Assembly (NCBI GenBank): GCA_019454045.1
Contig: SKCR01032773.1
Location: 186,001 to 250,000, forward strand
Length of the DNA: 64,000 nucleotides
Reading direction: 5' to 3'
From: Zanthoxylum bungeanum
Taxonomy: Eukaryota > Streptophyta > Magnoliopsida > Sapindales > Rutaceae
In this document: positions 10,923 through 23,880 of the stretch, piece after piece
Layout of the letters: every line of letters starts with the position of its first letter
Position numbering within the stretch: position 1 is the first letter of the stretch
Program-made: the position numbers and the translations under genes
Notes under the pieces: generated by a model
Told to the model about the DNA's origin: nothing
Databases searched by the model: none
Seen by the model: the letters and a program-made list of their open reading frames with translations, nothing else

Positions 10923-11834
10923 ATGTATTATCAACATGCATGGTAACATACGGACATGAGCTATAATTGAAAAGTTTGTAATATTCAGTGCTCTAGTTTA
11001 ATTGGAGGAAGCATCTATGAAAAACGATGGAGTTAAAAAAAACGTCTGAGATCCGAGTTATTAAGTCTGTAAGGGTGTGTTAACACCTAGTGCCCTAAAA
11101 CCAACTGATTTGGGAGTCACTGGCCTAAAGCTCGCTACATGGATCAAGGATGTTGCAAAAATATATATATCTGAAGTATGCGTAATTAAGTCCGTAGGGG
11201 TGTCTTAATACCTTATTCCCTAAAGCCAACTGGTTTGGGAGTCACTGGCCTAAAGCTCGCTACATAGACAGAAGATATTGTATATAAATAAAAAAAAAAA
11301 TCAAAAAGAAAGAAAAAATCAGAAAAATCAGAAAAATTATTCCATTGCTGTAAAAATGTGTGAATTCTGATAAAACTTTAGGACAAAAATATTACTCTCT
11401 TATCAACTGCACTTGTGACTATTATGGGAAAAAATGAGTTGATTAATATTTTGTTGGTTGTGTATATGGAGAATGATAAATATAATCGGAGAATTTACTT
11501 ATTCGATAATTTAGAAAGAAAGAAAACAACTAGTAACTTGGAGTAGAAGTTTCACCTGCTTAATCACTAACTTCTTTATTCTCTTTTCTCTTGTCTTTTT
11601 GCTTTTGTGTGCATTAGTTTTACTTTCATTTTACTTTTGTAAAATGTTTGTGGGTACATTGCTATAAACCCTCACGAGACTACAACTCGTCCACTAGGGA
11701 TACCTAGGGGTATAAAGGCTTGTTGCATAAGCTAAATGCAACCGTGATCCCTACGAAAGTGGCTTAGCTTAATTTATTTAAGTTATTTTATTTTATGCTT
11801 TGCTCGAGGACTAGCAAAATATTAGGTTTGGGGG
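10923..11834 (+). repeat. Athila-1 3' untranslated region with tandem repeat B (two units) and polypurine tract
   Basis: Two ~120 bp units at about 11046-11165 and 11170-11280, each carrying TTGGGAGTCACTGGCCTAAAG and GGGTGT.TTAA.ACC. The remainder is A-rich non-coding sequence. It ends in the tract TTAGGTTTGGGGG at 11822-11834 beside the 3' LTR, the expected polypurine primer. Athila-2 has four units of the same repeat. Confidence 0.8.
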
Positions 11835-12057
11835 TGTGATGAGTGATTAATGTATCACTATTTCCACTCATTTGACCTAATATTTTGAATAGATTCTTGA
11901 GTTTTTTGAATATTTTGATGTGATTTGTGTTATTTTGTACATAAATAAAGTTTCAGGACATTCTGGAGGTGACAAAATCGTCTTTTGTCACGACACGCAA
12001 ACCTTCCCGCGTCGTGACGTCTAACGTGCGCCGCCTCATGTTAACATACACCAGAGA

Positions 12058-12465
12058 CACGTGTCGGAATCTAAAAAGCGTGGCTTTACTAACATGCGCC
12101 GAATCTGCTAACGTGTGTCATGCCACGTGTCAACATCAAATCCCATCGCTAACATGCACCGTGCCATGTGTCATTATCCTATGGTGCCGACAATCGCCAT
12201 CGTCATGTGTCGCCACGTGTCACCCCACGTGTCAACCACATCATCGCCATGTCAGTAGAAGACCGAGTCAACTTTGCCACATCACCACCACATCATCATC
12301 AGGCAATCATAGAGCGCCATGTGTCACAATCCTATGGTGCCGACAATCGCTATCGCCACGTGTCGCCACGTCATTGCCATGTCAGCTCAACTATTGAATT
12401 AATCATCTAAAATACCACGTCATCGGATAAGAATCTCGATGGAACCAATCAGAGCGTGACACGTG
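12058..12465 (+). promoter_or_regulatory. Cluster of six CACGTG (G-box) motifs upstream of LTR TATA box
   Basis: CACGTG at 12058, 12124, 12214, 12226, 12357 and 12460, most in the form CACGTGTC, plus several one-mismatch copies (CATGTGTC). In plants CACGTG with these flanks is bound by bZIP and bHLH factors (ABRE/G-box). The TATA box is at about 12524-12530. The Athila-2 LTR has three such motifs (25076, 25110, 25167). Confidence 0.6.
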
Positions 12466-12799
12466 TCCGCGTCACAACGTAAGAACAACTTGCGCGTCAT
12501 GACGCAGAGACCTTATTGACGCCTATAAATTCAGCCCAAAATTTCAGTTTCAGATGTACCTTCCTCTCTGAATTCTCTAATGTAAATAGGGAGTTTTATA
12601 TCTAGTTTATTTTAATTTCAGTTTCGTAATTAATTTTAATTACTTTCTGTAATAATAATTTACTTTCTTTACTTTTCAGTTTTTACCATTCAATATGAGG
12701 AGGTAACTTCCCCCTGCTAGGGTGAAATGTAAATATTTTATTACTGCTATTTAGATTAATCTCCCATAATTATAATATATTTACTATTTAAAACTTGAC

Positions 12800-13005
12800 T
12801 TAACAAGGATACCGCTATATTGGTCGGTTGGTAATCAATTATAAACTGATTTTAAGCTGACTAAGCATGGATACCGCCTGGTTGGTCGGTTGGTAATTAT
12901 CGCCTATATGGCTGGTTTATAGACAAATTGCGATACCGCCTTTATGGTCGGTTGGACTTAATCTGACTTAATCAGGATACCGCCTATATGGTTGGTTGGT
13001 AGGTA
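12800..13005 (+). repeat. LTR minisatellite, GGATACCGCC..GGTCGGTTGG units
   Basis: About five degenerate units of 40-60 bp containing GATACCGCCTATATGG and GGTTGGTAAT. A homologous array with shorter units lies in the Athila-2 LTR (24430-24745, minus strand). Confidence 0.75.
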
Positions 13006-13905
13006 ATATAACACAAGTTAATATATTATATTAAGGGAGATATCTAAAATAGTAGTGATAAAAGTGGATCCTTTTACTCTAGCATTTTATTTTATTGTAA
13101 TTTTACTTTTCAGTATTTACTTTACCGCATTTACTTTTCAGCATTTTACTTTATGTCTTTTATTTTTAAGTTTTTACTAGCCCTAGTTATGTGTCATAAC
13201 TAAGTTAGTTATATGGGATTGTGATGAATTTTAATATCACCGGTTTATAAAGGGTTATTTTATAGTTTGGGTAATTTAAAGGTTTACTTATTAAATCTTA
13301 AACTTAATGCTTCTTATTAACTGGCCACTAATAAGATTGATCTGGTAAATCTAAAATAAACTTGACAAAGAAATTTTAGGTTTTAGCCTTAGACTTAATA
13401 GCCTACGATCTTTCTTAATGATAGATAACCCTTTAATAGATTTCCTTACAGGATAGACATATACCTGTCGGGCGGGGGTAACCATAATTGGAACTTAATC
13501 TTAATGAATCCAGGTAATTTGGTTGACATAGACATATGGTTCAATTGGGTTAAACTGGGTATTTGCATCTGACCATCGACAGAGGCTTTTGCATAATTTC
13601 GTGTTCCAGGTTAGTTTACCGATATATTACACAAACATTACATAACCACTTCATCTTTTAAAAGATATTAGAAAAATTCACAACTCTGGATAGTTTCTTA
13701 ATATTGAATTTTATTTAATTTAATTTTTAGTATTTTTATTTACTTGTTTTTAAGTTTAAAATCATCACCATTTCAAATCAAGCAATCAACCTGTTAGATA
13801 CTAGTAATCATTTGACCTCATAAAATTAATAGATTAGGTATTAAGTCCTCGTGGGATCGATACTTTTTATACTACTTGAACGATACGTGCGCTTGCGTTA
13901 TAGGC

Positions 13906-16187
13906 ATGTGATTACGTCGGTCAAGCCGTTAAAGACATTATCGCCCATGACGATGTCCCTAACGCTAATCTTTCCAGCCATCTCGATTGCAATAGTCCAA
14001 CTATCCAATCAACGATATCGGGTACACTCAAAATGTAATGGTTACTATAGTCCAACTATATAACCAACTACAAGTGGAGTAGTGTCTTGTACAGTCTAAC
14101 TGTTCAAAGAAAGCAATAAAACAATATAAGTCCAACTAATATATTTATAACGACGATAAATAATTAAAAGAGCGCATATTAGCAAGTATTAAACGAAATT
14201 GCAAATTTAATACTGGCCTCCCACTATTTTTCGGCCAGCCTCTAACCCTCCGTGAGTACTCAGGAAACCTAGTTTCCTAGTGGGCTAGGATCCCGTTAAA
14301 TAATAAAAAACCTCGACTTTGGCCAACAAGCTGTATAAGATTTAACTAGGTAGATCTCTAAGATCAATTAGATCCCGTCCAATTCCTAGATCCGGTAGGT
14401 GGACCTCCAAGTCCGAAACATATATCCAATATATCATCTTAACATTTTCCTCTGAATCAACTGAGCCTTGGCTTTGGCTCAACAAGCTTAATGATTCCTG
14501 TTAAGCGCGACCCATTGACAGTGGGAAAACTTTGTAATCCACGTCGATGAATAGAAGTGACCTTGACTTTGGCCAACAAGTCACAACTGCCCAAGACATG
14601 CGATGTATAACAAAGCTTTCATGGTTCAAACACATCCGCGATGGACAATGATCTTGACTTTGGCCAACAAATCAAAGTCAATCTTGGATCTTGAGAAAGA
14701 ACCACTCAATGGAATGAAAACGCTTAATATTAAAGTGAGGGTTTTTCCGTAAATTGGCAACCAATTTATTATCTTTGATTAGGTCTCATCATACACTCTT
14801 AAACATGCATTCTAAAAGCATAATAAGGCGTGATAAAATTAATAATGATATGCGGATGGATATTTAAACAAATTGTTCCTAGAGCAAATCCTCTTTCTCT
14901 CTCCCGCTAGCACTTTACATTCTTCTACCCAATTACATAGTACATAAAGAGACCTCATTAACATTGTGAGGAATTGGTGAGAAGAGAAATACATAGAGAA
15001 TATGAGGTGAAAGGCTGGACACGCAGGTCCAATTTAATAAATAAGTACCATACTTATAACAATTTCCAAAATTGCCCCCACCCGTCTAATATCCATCTGA
15101 TATACATTATTCATATAAATACATCCAAGTATTCACACAAAGCATGTTTTCAATCAATCTATTCCAATTAATTAATCTTCAATTAATGATCATCAAATGT
15201 TCATACAACGATTTGATTTGCGCGAGTCCAACTCGTTTAAGAATAAATACTCAAAGTAAGTATTCTTGAATTATATCGAAATACAATATTAAATCCAATT
15301 TTAATTGTATTCAATACTAATTCTAGATTAATTCCAAGTTAAACAATTACACTTATTTTAATTAATGGCCTTTTAGACTTGGATTCCAAATCCAATCTAA
15401 ATGGGTCTCAAAGGCCCAATTAGCATACAATGCCAATTCAATTTAAGTCCAATGGGCTTTCAATTAATTCTTTAGGCATGGGCTTTGGCCATTATGGATC
15501 CAACCCAAGTTACCAAGGCCCAAGTTAGGAATCACCCTATGCCACAAAATCAATTTAGGCCAATTAAATTTTTAAAGGCCCAAAAGTCATATTTGGACTT
15601 TATGGAAATGGTTTTAGGCCCAATTGGATCTAACCCAATTGTCCAAAATCATACTTGGCCCAACCAAGCCCATTAGCCCAAATACAATAAATTAAATTAA
15701 TATATTATTCCAAATTACATATTAATCTAATTAAAGTGCAATTAACACAATTAATCAATTAATATAATATTTCCAAAATACTAATTAATCCAATTAATCA
15801 TGCTTAAATATTTCAATTCATGTCCAACACAAATTGAAGCAAAATCAACTCATTCAACATGCTTCAAACTCACGGCAATTACATGAAATAACATCCAATT
15901 TTTATTTCAATCCAATTAAATCAACAATCAATATTCATTTCATGCATTTAATATATCCAATTGTCAAATTTCAAAAAACACCATGAGTTCTTCCTAGGGT
16001 AACATTCGGCCATGTCATAAGATTTGGGGAAATTTTTGATCCAATCAATTTCTCAAATCTAATGATGCACAAATCCAATTCATCATCATCTAAACACAAC
16101 CAAACAATCAATTTGGAAAAATCATGCTCCAAGCAAAAATACCCAAATTAAAGTCATGAACCCTAGAATTCAAATCATGCTTAGATT
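13906..16187 (-). mobile_element. Copia copy 2: leader/internal region
   Basis: Collinear with about 1180-3700 of the window (same leader blocks, same CTTGACTTTGGCCAACAA motifs at 14311, 14562, 14653). Non-coding, AT-rich. It is cut at its inner end by the junction with the Athila-1 LTR near 13905, so gag and pol are absent. No independent gene seen. Confidence 0.55.
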
Positions 16188-16200
16188 GGCTCTGATACCA
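16188..16200 (-). other. Primer-binding site, copia copy 2
   Basis: Minus-strand TGGTATCAGAGCC, a perfect initiator-Met tRNA complement, next to the LTR end. The hAT element has inserted within one base of this site. Confidence 0.85.
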
Positions 16201-16207
16201 TTGTTAG

Positions 16208-16977
16208 TAGGGGTGGGCGCGGTTCGGTTTGGTTCGGTTTTTGCTAAAAACCGAACCAAACCATATTTTACGGTTCGGATTTTTTACCTCTCAAACCAAA
16301 CCATTCAATAACAATTTGGTTCGGATTGAAAATTTTTTAAACCAGCGGTTTACGGATTGGTTCGGTTCGGTTTACGGATTATTATATTTAAAATAAATTT
16401 TTATCCACTTAGGTGAAAAGAAAAAAAAATCTAGTCTATTAAACAAATAGTATGAAGTACTAGGGTGTAAGTTGTGACTCCAGGAAACACATGCACTCCA
16501 TAAAGGATTGAAAAATGAGACACAATTAATTCTTGTATTTTTTAAAAAATAACTCGAATAATAATGCTACCATCATTCTAATTAAGAAACAAATCCAACA
16601 TCTTACTTTCAAGAATAATGATTCTACCATAAAACAAAAAATTTAAGAATAAAAGTATTAACAAATAAATTGAAGAACAAAAGTATTAATAAATAAATAT
16701 ATTAACAACAAAATTAAGAATAAAAATATTAACATGCTAATAAAATTAAAAGAAAAATACAAATTTTTTAATAAAAATATATAATTTTTTAAATATAACG
16801 GTTCGGTTCGGTTTAACAGGTGCGGTTCGGATTAGCTCCTGAACCGAACCGTAAACCGTTTGGGGTGGGCCAATCCGAACCGTAAACCGAACCGTTAGAA
16901 AAAAAACCGTAAATTCGGTCCGGTTTGGTTCGGTTTGCGGTTTGGTTCGGTTCGGTCGGTTTTTTTGCCCACCCCTA
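16208..16977. mobile_element. Non-autonomous hAT element, 770 bp, 8 bp target duplication
   Basis: Terminal inverted repeat TAGGGGTGGGC at 16208-16218 and its complement GCCCACCCCTA at 16967-16977. The 8 bp sequence ATTGTTAG flanks both sides (16200-16207 and 16978-16985), the size typical of hAT elements. Both subterminal regions (16215-16375 and 16800-16965) are packed with GGTTCGG / CCGAACC hexamers, probable transposase binding sites. The interior is AT-rich and has no transposase; the apparent minus-strand reading frame across the right end is just the translated repeat. Confidence 0.93.
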
Positions 16978-16979
16978 AT

Positions 16980-18690
16980 TGTTAGTGTCCTAGACATGCC
17001 AAGGATCTCTAAATAAGATTTTTGTGTGAATAAATCAAGTGAAAGTAGCGGAAATACTCACATTGATCGGTTTAGGAATTCTAAAAAATCCTTGAATGTA
17101 GAAGCTACAAGCCTTGTTGTTGAGTTCCAAACTCTTGGGTGAGTTTCCCTAACACCTTAATTTGACTCATTTAAGTGCTAGCTTGAACAAAATTGAAGCA
17201 AAAAATTTCCACCTCCAAGGTTGAGAATTCGGCAATGGGAGAGAAGTAGGAGAGAATGAATAGTTTATATTTTGTTTTCCAAAAACTAATACCAAAAATT
17301 AACTTTCAAAGTGTTTACTTGGTTGTTGTGTGCATTAAAGTCCAACCACTATTGCCAACTATTTCCATCACCAATAGTGACAAGTGATGTAAGTAAAGTG
17401 GGTCCCACCATTTTCAAATTCCAAATTTGAGTTGGCGCAACACACTTTGGGTCCGGGTTCGTTTAATCCGACTAAACGAATTTTCCATCGCTAAATAATT
17501 AAATCCAATTTAATTAAATAATAATGTCTCGCAAAATTATTACGATAGTCGCTTACGAATTAATTCCAAATTAATTCATTCGCTTGAATTAAAATCCAAT
17601 TTTAATTCTGTATTGAAATCCAATTTCAATTAATATGTCCAATATATTATTTTAGCCCAAATAAATAAATTAAATATAAAAATCCAATTTAACTATTAAA
17701 TTTATTTTACCGATTAATTCCAAATTAATCGCGTTCTCTCTTCTAGTCAAATTAATCCCAGATTAATTATTGCCGCAATTAATCCCAGATTAATTTCGTT
17801 CGAGTCAAATGTCATTGGTGAATCTTTGGGAAGCGATCCAAGAGATCCCTGGATATGTTGGCAGTAAATACGATTGTCGGACTATCCGACATGTGCGTAC
17901 CCCGTTCCACGTTCTCACCGATTTACAAGACATGGTTGGCTTCTAGCAAAGCACCGTGCCTACCCAATTCTCGAGAAATATTCAACGAGGAATATATAAT
18001 TTGTATAAGGCGTAGTATATAATGTATTGCATAATACGATCCAGTATCAGATGTCACATGCTAGGCCTAGGCCTGAAATTGTGTCTGCCCCGTACGAAGC
18101 ATATATCGGATCATCAGCAACTAGTCTCTATAATCGGATAATCATGACCTAGTCATACTATCCCGATAGCTGCAACATTTGAGAGTACTAGTTTTGTATC
18201 ATACGTGATCATCATCTCCATATGACTGAAGTGATACTCTCATCTTGACATCACACCCAATACACTACGATTCTCAGTAAACCTAGAAGAGGCGTACACA
18301 GAACATGTTAAAGCTCCGGACGACCAAAACCAAAGTATATTGATTGTCGCAAGTATTAGCGATGCAAGTCTCAGGTTAAGACCACATACACCTACCCTGA
18401 TTCGGATTCCCATAGACACATAGTCATACTACCAATGGGACTCCGAAGGGTCTATCCAGAGCGAAGCTGTTCCCGGTCCAACGGCTAACAAAACCTCCTA
18501 TCACACTTGCATAAGTATCTAATACTTAAATATATGAGAACTATGTCGTTAAGCTTCTATAATGTGTACAAGTGTAATACTAGTCTATTCCGCATTATCG
18601 ATGTCCGGTCTCGATAATACTACGACTAGGGATATTTAATGATTAAACCTTTCGTGGATTAATATTGTCTCATATCCTATTAATCTGGTA
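16980..18690 (-). repeat. 5' LTR of copia copy 2 (outer boundary approximate)
   Basis: Starts TGTTAGTGTCCTAG (re-created by the hAT target duplication) and is homologous to 3721-5600. Beyond 18633 it carries 60 bp not found in copy 1 and then meets copia pol sequence in the opposite orientation at about 18690. Confidence 0.65.
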
Positions 18691-18927
18691 CTAATCATAT
18701 GGACTTTTATCATTTATATATCCAAGTAATCCAATTACAAAATGATAAAAGAGCAATTTCCTTTGTCACATGGTTAATTTGTACAAAAAATACCATGTCT
18801 TTTACAAATAATGATGTTATGGGTCTTAATTGTCCAATAGTAGCAGACCCGCTTACGAAGGCCATACCTCCGAAATCGATGGGTATTAGATACAATCGAT
18901 ATTGGCATTAGAGCAAGTGGGAGATTT
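18690..18927 (+). pseudogene. Copia polyprotein C-terminal end (RNase H tail) and polypurine tract
   Basis: Reads VADPLTKAIPPKSMGIRYNR then YWH and a stop at about 18909, the typical end of a copia polyprotein after RNase H (compare the end of the element at 42391-42500). It is followed by GCAAGTGGGAGATTT, the polypurine tract, and the 3' LTR. Only the last ~80 codons remain; the upstream portion reads degenerately. Confidence 0.75.
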
Positions 18928-21303
18928 TGTTAAGGTTGGTGCTCAGAGCGCCAATTCCCCATTGTATTTTCTTGTAAATACTCTTGTAAACATTTTATTA
19001 TGAATAAAATAAGCAGTTTCTATAATATAATATATCTCTTTATATGGTAAAGAAGTAATTGACTTTAGAATGATTAGTCATGATGCAGTTGCAAAAGCGT
19101 CGCAACTGACATTGAGTTGTATCATGACGTTGTCATTCTTAGACAGTTTCTACTCAAGGTTTACACTACTTGGTCAGTAAAGTAAACTCGTTGAGACCGA
19201 TACATGTCGTATACTGGAATATTGGATTCCAATGGTTTCTCAATGAACCGTGAGTCCTGGAGACTCGTGTAGACGTGTCGGTGTTTATAGCGGATAAGTA
19301 CTGAACGACTCACCAAAGATTCTTAATGGATGGTACACCAACGTCAATAAGAATCTTCTCGGGATGAGTAGCATTTATGATTCTTCGACTTGAGATACCA
19401 CTGGGGGCACATTATACATCTTCCACACTTAGATGGCAGTCACGTCACCGATCTATTTAGGTCAGACCTCCGTCTGTTCGTTGGGTGTGGATAGATCCTC
19501 AGGGTGTCCTGTGTGAGTCGAGATAAGATCCGTCAGTTCTATGTATAGAGCATAGGTAGTCCATATATGATTAGCAATCAGATAAAAACCATGGGCCCGT
19601 GGTACACTTTAGAAGTAAGTTCTAAGTGTTCTTTTAGATATTGCTAATAGAGACGTCGACGAGATTGTCCCTATAGAGATTTGACGTTTACATCTATATC
19701 TCTGGGATATATCCGGATACCTATGACAGAGGAATTGAACATATGCCATGACCTCGACCTGTATGATTCAGTGAGTTTATCCGTGGTCGTCATAATTTAC
19801 GGGTGGGTAAATTATGGGCACGAAATTGGATTTCGTGATGGATATGCCTGAATTTAGAGAGTCTCTCTAGTGAAATATACTCGTAGAGCATTAGGGAAAC
19901 TCTTATGAATAATGCTGATTATTTATAAGTCGTTTAAAGGTTAATCGAAAAATACATGCATAGGGACCTAATGGTCATTTCCTAATTAATATGTATTTGT
20001 ATTTAATGAAAGAATTTATTAAATACACATTAATTAAATGTCAAATTGAGATATTTGACATATATCATAAATATATATATGTTTTTGGATATTTAAAGTA
20101 AATATGATACATATATTTAATATATTTGTATTTAAATAATTATTTAATTATTTAATTATTAAATAATTAAAGTAATTAAAAATATAAATATCTTTAGTTA
20201 TGATATTTTTGGAGATGACTTTAGTTGCTTTATTTACTTGTTGTAAATCATTAAATGATGTATTGATCAAATACACAACTTGATTAAAGCTTTAATGAAA
20301 CAAAAAATAAATATCTAGATATTTGTTTTTGCTCCCAATTTTCGGCCAAGGGAAATTTTGGGGAGTATATATTGTTTTGTTTCATTTTTCATTCATTAGG
20401 TCAAGTTACCAAAAACATAACAAAAGGAAAGTTGAGAGCAAAGTTAAAGAACAAAGAAAAAGGCTTGAAAATACCTTGATTTTGTAAGTTTTTTCATAAA
20501 CTTTTCAACTTGAAAATATTTCTATCATACTTAGCTTCAACATGTGTTGCTAGGATGTTGTCTCTACACTTTTGGTTTGTGTTTAAATGGTTGGAAACTT
20601 GTATGAAGGATGTTTGCATGTATATGGATTCAAGTGAGCTTATAATAGGTTATTAAGCTCTCTTTTGATTATTTGATAATCAAGTTGCCATTCTAGAGTT
20701 GCTAAGCCACTCATTGATGACCTAGAATTGTTCTTGAGTTGTTTCATGGTGGTGAGACTTGTTTGGTGTGGTAAAGATTGAATTAAAGTGTTGGATTTAA
20801 TTGATTTGGTGTATTTTGTCAATTTGAAGAAATTCTAAAATTAGGGTTCTTAACCCTTTCCAAATTTGGGTATTTTCATATATATGATGTATTATGGTGT
20901 GTATATGATGCATATTAATTTTTGGGTTGATTGAATTTGATCTTGACATATTTTGAACAAAAATAGACCAAATTGCAAAAAACTGAAAAATGAAGGGGTT
21001 GTTCGGCAATTTGAAAAATTTTGGGGATTTTGCTGTAATTTATTTTTGATGTGTTGGACATGTTGGAAATCATTTTAGAATTGATTTAGAATCATACAAA
21101 ATTGTATTTAACAATTTGAGGACTAAAATGATCAATTTGCAAACTATTGGGCCAATTCTGTAATTACAGAGAAATTTGATTTCTTGGGTAAAAATTTCAG
21201 TTCTTAAGTGTTGGATAATTAAATAAATAAGTTTGTTAAATCGGAAAATTTTAATTTTCCGCGTTCCAATGTGTTACCAGATATTTCCTATAAAATCCCT
21301 ACA
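18928..21303 (+). repeat. 3' LTR of copia C
   Basis: A 2376 bp unit from TGTTAAGGTTGG to AAAATCCCTACA. It is homologous, in opposite orientation, to the 2412 bp LTRs at 39979-42390 and 47078-49489 (shared blocks such as GTACACCAACGTCAATAAG and GTCACGTCACCGATCTATTTA). The 3' quarter (20400-21250) contains the LTR transcription start region and downstream AT-rich sequence. No partner LTR in the window. Confidence 0.8.
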
Positions 21304-22690
21304 CTTTGGGTATATGGTTTAGCGTGTAGCTGTGGAAATTTTACATAGATATGGAGTTCACTCATTCTTGCGAGAAGTAGAAGAATATCTTCCTTAAGTG
21401 TTGATTTGATACTTGAACGATTAAAGCGCTCTAGTCTTTCGATTGCGAATAGAAAGATTTTATTCATAATAGTTTTGATTAAACCATTAATTAGAGAATC
21501 AATGGTACTTAAGGTAAAAATAATTAGAGGGGTAAAACAGATATTTTGACCCGGTTATAATTATGAGATACTTGTGAAGGGTCAATCCGTATTTAATGAC
21601 TATATCAATGGAAACCGACGTAGTTCGGATTATTTTTTATATATTTACAGCGACGAGAGTGCAACTTTAGGTTTTTAGTATAATAAACTAAAATAAATAA
21701 TTCAGAATATTTAATTAAAAAGTTCAATTAATATTCTGGGATTAATGGAGATCGGAATTTTAGGTCTATTTGGTCCTCGTGCTAGCTCGATATACATAGC
21801 AAATTATATATAATTGGATCCAATTATAAACTCACATGTATTAAAGTTATTATTGTGATTAATAATTAAAGTCACACTTGAAACTTATATTAAATTTAAT
21901 ATATAGTTTTTTTCTAGAATTAATGACTATAAGATAATCATTTAATGTATTAAAAAGTTTGTAATTATTAAATTATGTTTTATAATTTAATATATAATTT
22001 TTGGAAATGAATGAGTTTAATTATTTGATTTTAAAACTCATCATTACAAAAATAGTAGTTACATCTTTTTAATTGGTAACATATTAATATCATTATTGAG
22101 ATATTAAAAATAAAATCAATTTATTGTTACAAATTGGGGGGTGGCCGAATGTCAAATGGTTTTAGGGGAGAGTTTTATAATTTTGTTACAAATTTGATAA
22201 CTCTAAACCCTAGGTATAAAAAGAAAAACATGTTTTCTTTTTACCTTAATCTCATTTCTCCAAACCCTAGTCTCATTGTTCTTCATTTTTTCTCAGGAGT
22301 TGAGATAAAAGAAAAGAAAAGAAAATTTATGTGTGACATGTTTTAATCTCTAAATTCTTTAGGGATTGTTTTTTAGTGTAGCCCACACTACCTTTTGCTG
22401 GTAGCGAGTTATAGCACGTACGATCGTTTGGATTGCGAAGCTAAATCTATATTCTTATGTTCTCTTGAACTCACGATAGTGAGCAGAAAATTTTGCACAT
22501 TGCCGCCACTTTTACTTGCTATTTGTGAGTTTTTTGTGTTATGTTTTTTAGCATAAATGTTTTGTGAATATTAGAGGCAGTATTAAGGGTGTTGTAGGCA
22601 CCCAAAACAGTACAGTTTCGCTATTATTTTGGGGTTGTTCTTGGGGGGGGGGGGGCTGTTTAATGTTGTTAAAAACATTAGAAATTACAA
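21304..22690 (+). repeat. LTR-like AT-rich region, not firmly assigned
   Basis: Contains GGTATAAAAAG at about 22213 followed by a pyrimidine-rich leader, and sequence like GTAGCGAGTTATAGCACGTA that recalls the R/U5 region of copia LTRs. I cannot define either end or a target duplication. A run of 13 G lies at about 22643. No coding capacity seen. Confidence 0.3.
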
Positions 22691-23880
22691 ATGACAGTGG
22701 TTAAAGGGGCGGCACAGATTCAACAATATGGAGGGAAGAGCAGAAAATTTATTCAAGTCGATTCTGGTGCCTATGTCGCTTCCGTCACGTGGGAAATCAG
22801 TTACGATTCGCCTAGAGTTTGTTAGATGGTTAGATACCAACAGAGGAGAGGGTTATTGAAATAGTTAGAAATGATTATCCTATCGAGGAAAGGGTTATTG
22901 AAGTTGCTGCTACTGTTCACAGGCAACCAAATCCGCCAACCTACATAAGGATTCTTGTATTAGCTGCATGTCTTGAATAAGATCGTCTTCACCACTTGCC
23001 GCACTTGAATTTCCAAATGATTTCATGGAGTATTTGATGGAATTTGATAAGATTGAGGGTTACTGAATTATAGAAGGGGTATTTTTATAAGAATCTGGGT
23101 TGTTATAGGCCCTAATTATCTAGGTTTGTCTAAAGGCTGGTTAGGTAGTTAATTACGATTGTGGGTAAGTATTGGAGCAATGAGGTTGGGTTTTGAGGCC
23201 ATGGAGTTGGGTTTCCGTTAAAAGTCACGTGTATGACTGTTGTTACTTATATCATGTATTATAGATGGCTCACTAACTTGTTGTTAAAGTTTCAACCGAA
23301 TCTTGATCAGAAGCGGAGAATGTTGGGTGCTGATGATCATGGTTTTCTGATTGGTGTCTAGTACTACAAATAAAATACCTTGGTGGCAATGCATCTTGTT
23401 CCTTGTTAGATGAAATGGGAAAGCTTGGGCATTGAATGAGATATACACATTGGTATCATTATATTTAGAAGGTAGGGTGAGAGGCTTTATCATGATTTTC
23501 ACTGGTACTAAACCTGTACTGATGGTCCTGAATTCTTAAGGAAATGGTCTTACGATCATGAATGGAGACATAGGTATCAGAAGGCCGAACGAACGATGTT
23601 ACTAAGAACCTATGGCGTGATCACGAAACCTGACTGATTTCCTGTACTGAGCTTTGAGGTTTGCTGGACTAAGGGTTTACTGTTCGCCGCTAACTGTCAT
23701 GTATTGTCTATGGGAAATGATACCTGCTCATGCTACAAATGAATTCTAATACATAAGATTTTATAAATAATAAAAGGAAACTTACTTGGAGTCAATGGAA
23801 CCTGGAGGGGTGACACCTCATATACGAGTATCCCGGTCATGCATCGCATGTAAGACATCATGACCCTACCGCTGTAGTCA
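22691..23880. other. Unassigned degenerate sequence
   Basis: Less AT-rich than its surroundings, with short broken reading frames on both strands and no motif I recognise. It lies inside a putative minus-strand gypsy element whose primer site is at 23904, so it may be decayed gag. Confidence 0.25.

Larger units (their letters stand above)
11835..13905 (+). repeat. 3' LTR of Athila-1
   Basis: Starts TGTGATGAGTGATTAATG (11835, or 11837 if the LTR begins TGATGAG) right after the polypurine tract. Features in order: G-box cluster (12058-12465), TATA box CCTATAAATT (12522-12531), GGATACCGCC..GGTCGGTTGG repeats (12800-13005), and the U5 end CCTCGTGGGATCGATACTTT typical of Athila LTRs near 13849-13868. 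The right end is approximate because copia copy 2 joins there without an obvious duplication. Several blocks match the Athila-2 LTR. Confidence 0.7.

Noticed and set aside
16746..16997. 83-codon minus-strand frame
   Set aside because: Translation of the GGTTCGG subterminal repeats of the hAT element; it crosses the element's end and target duplication.
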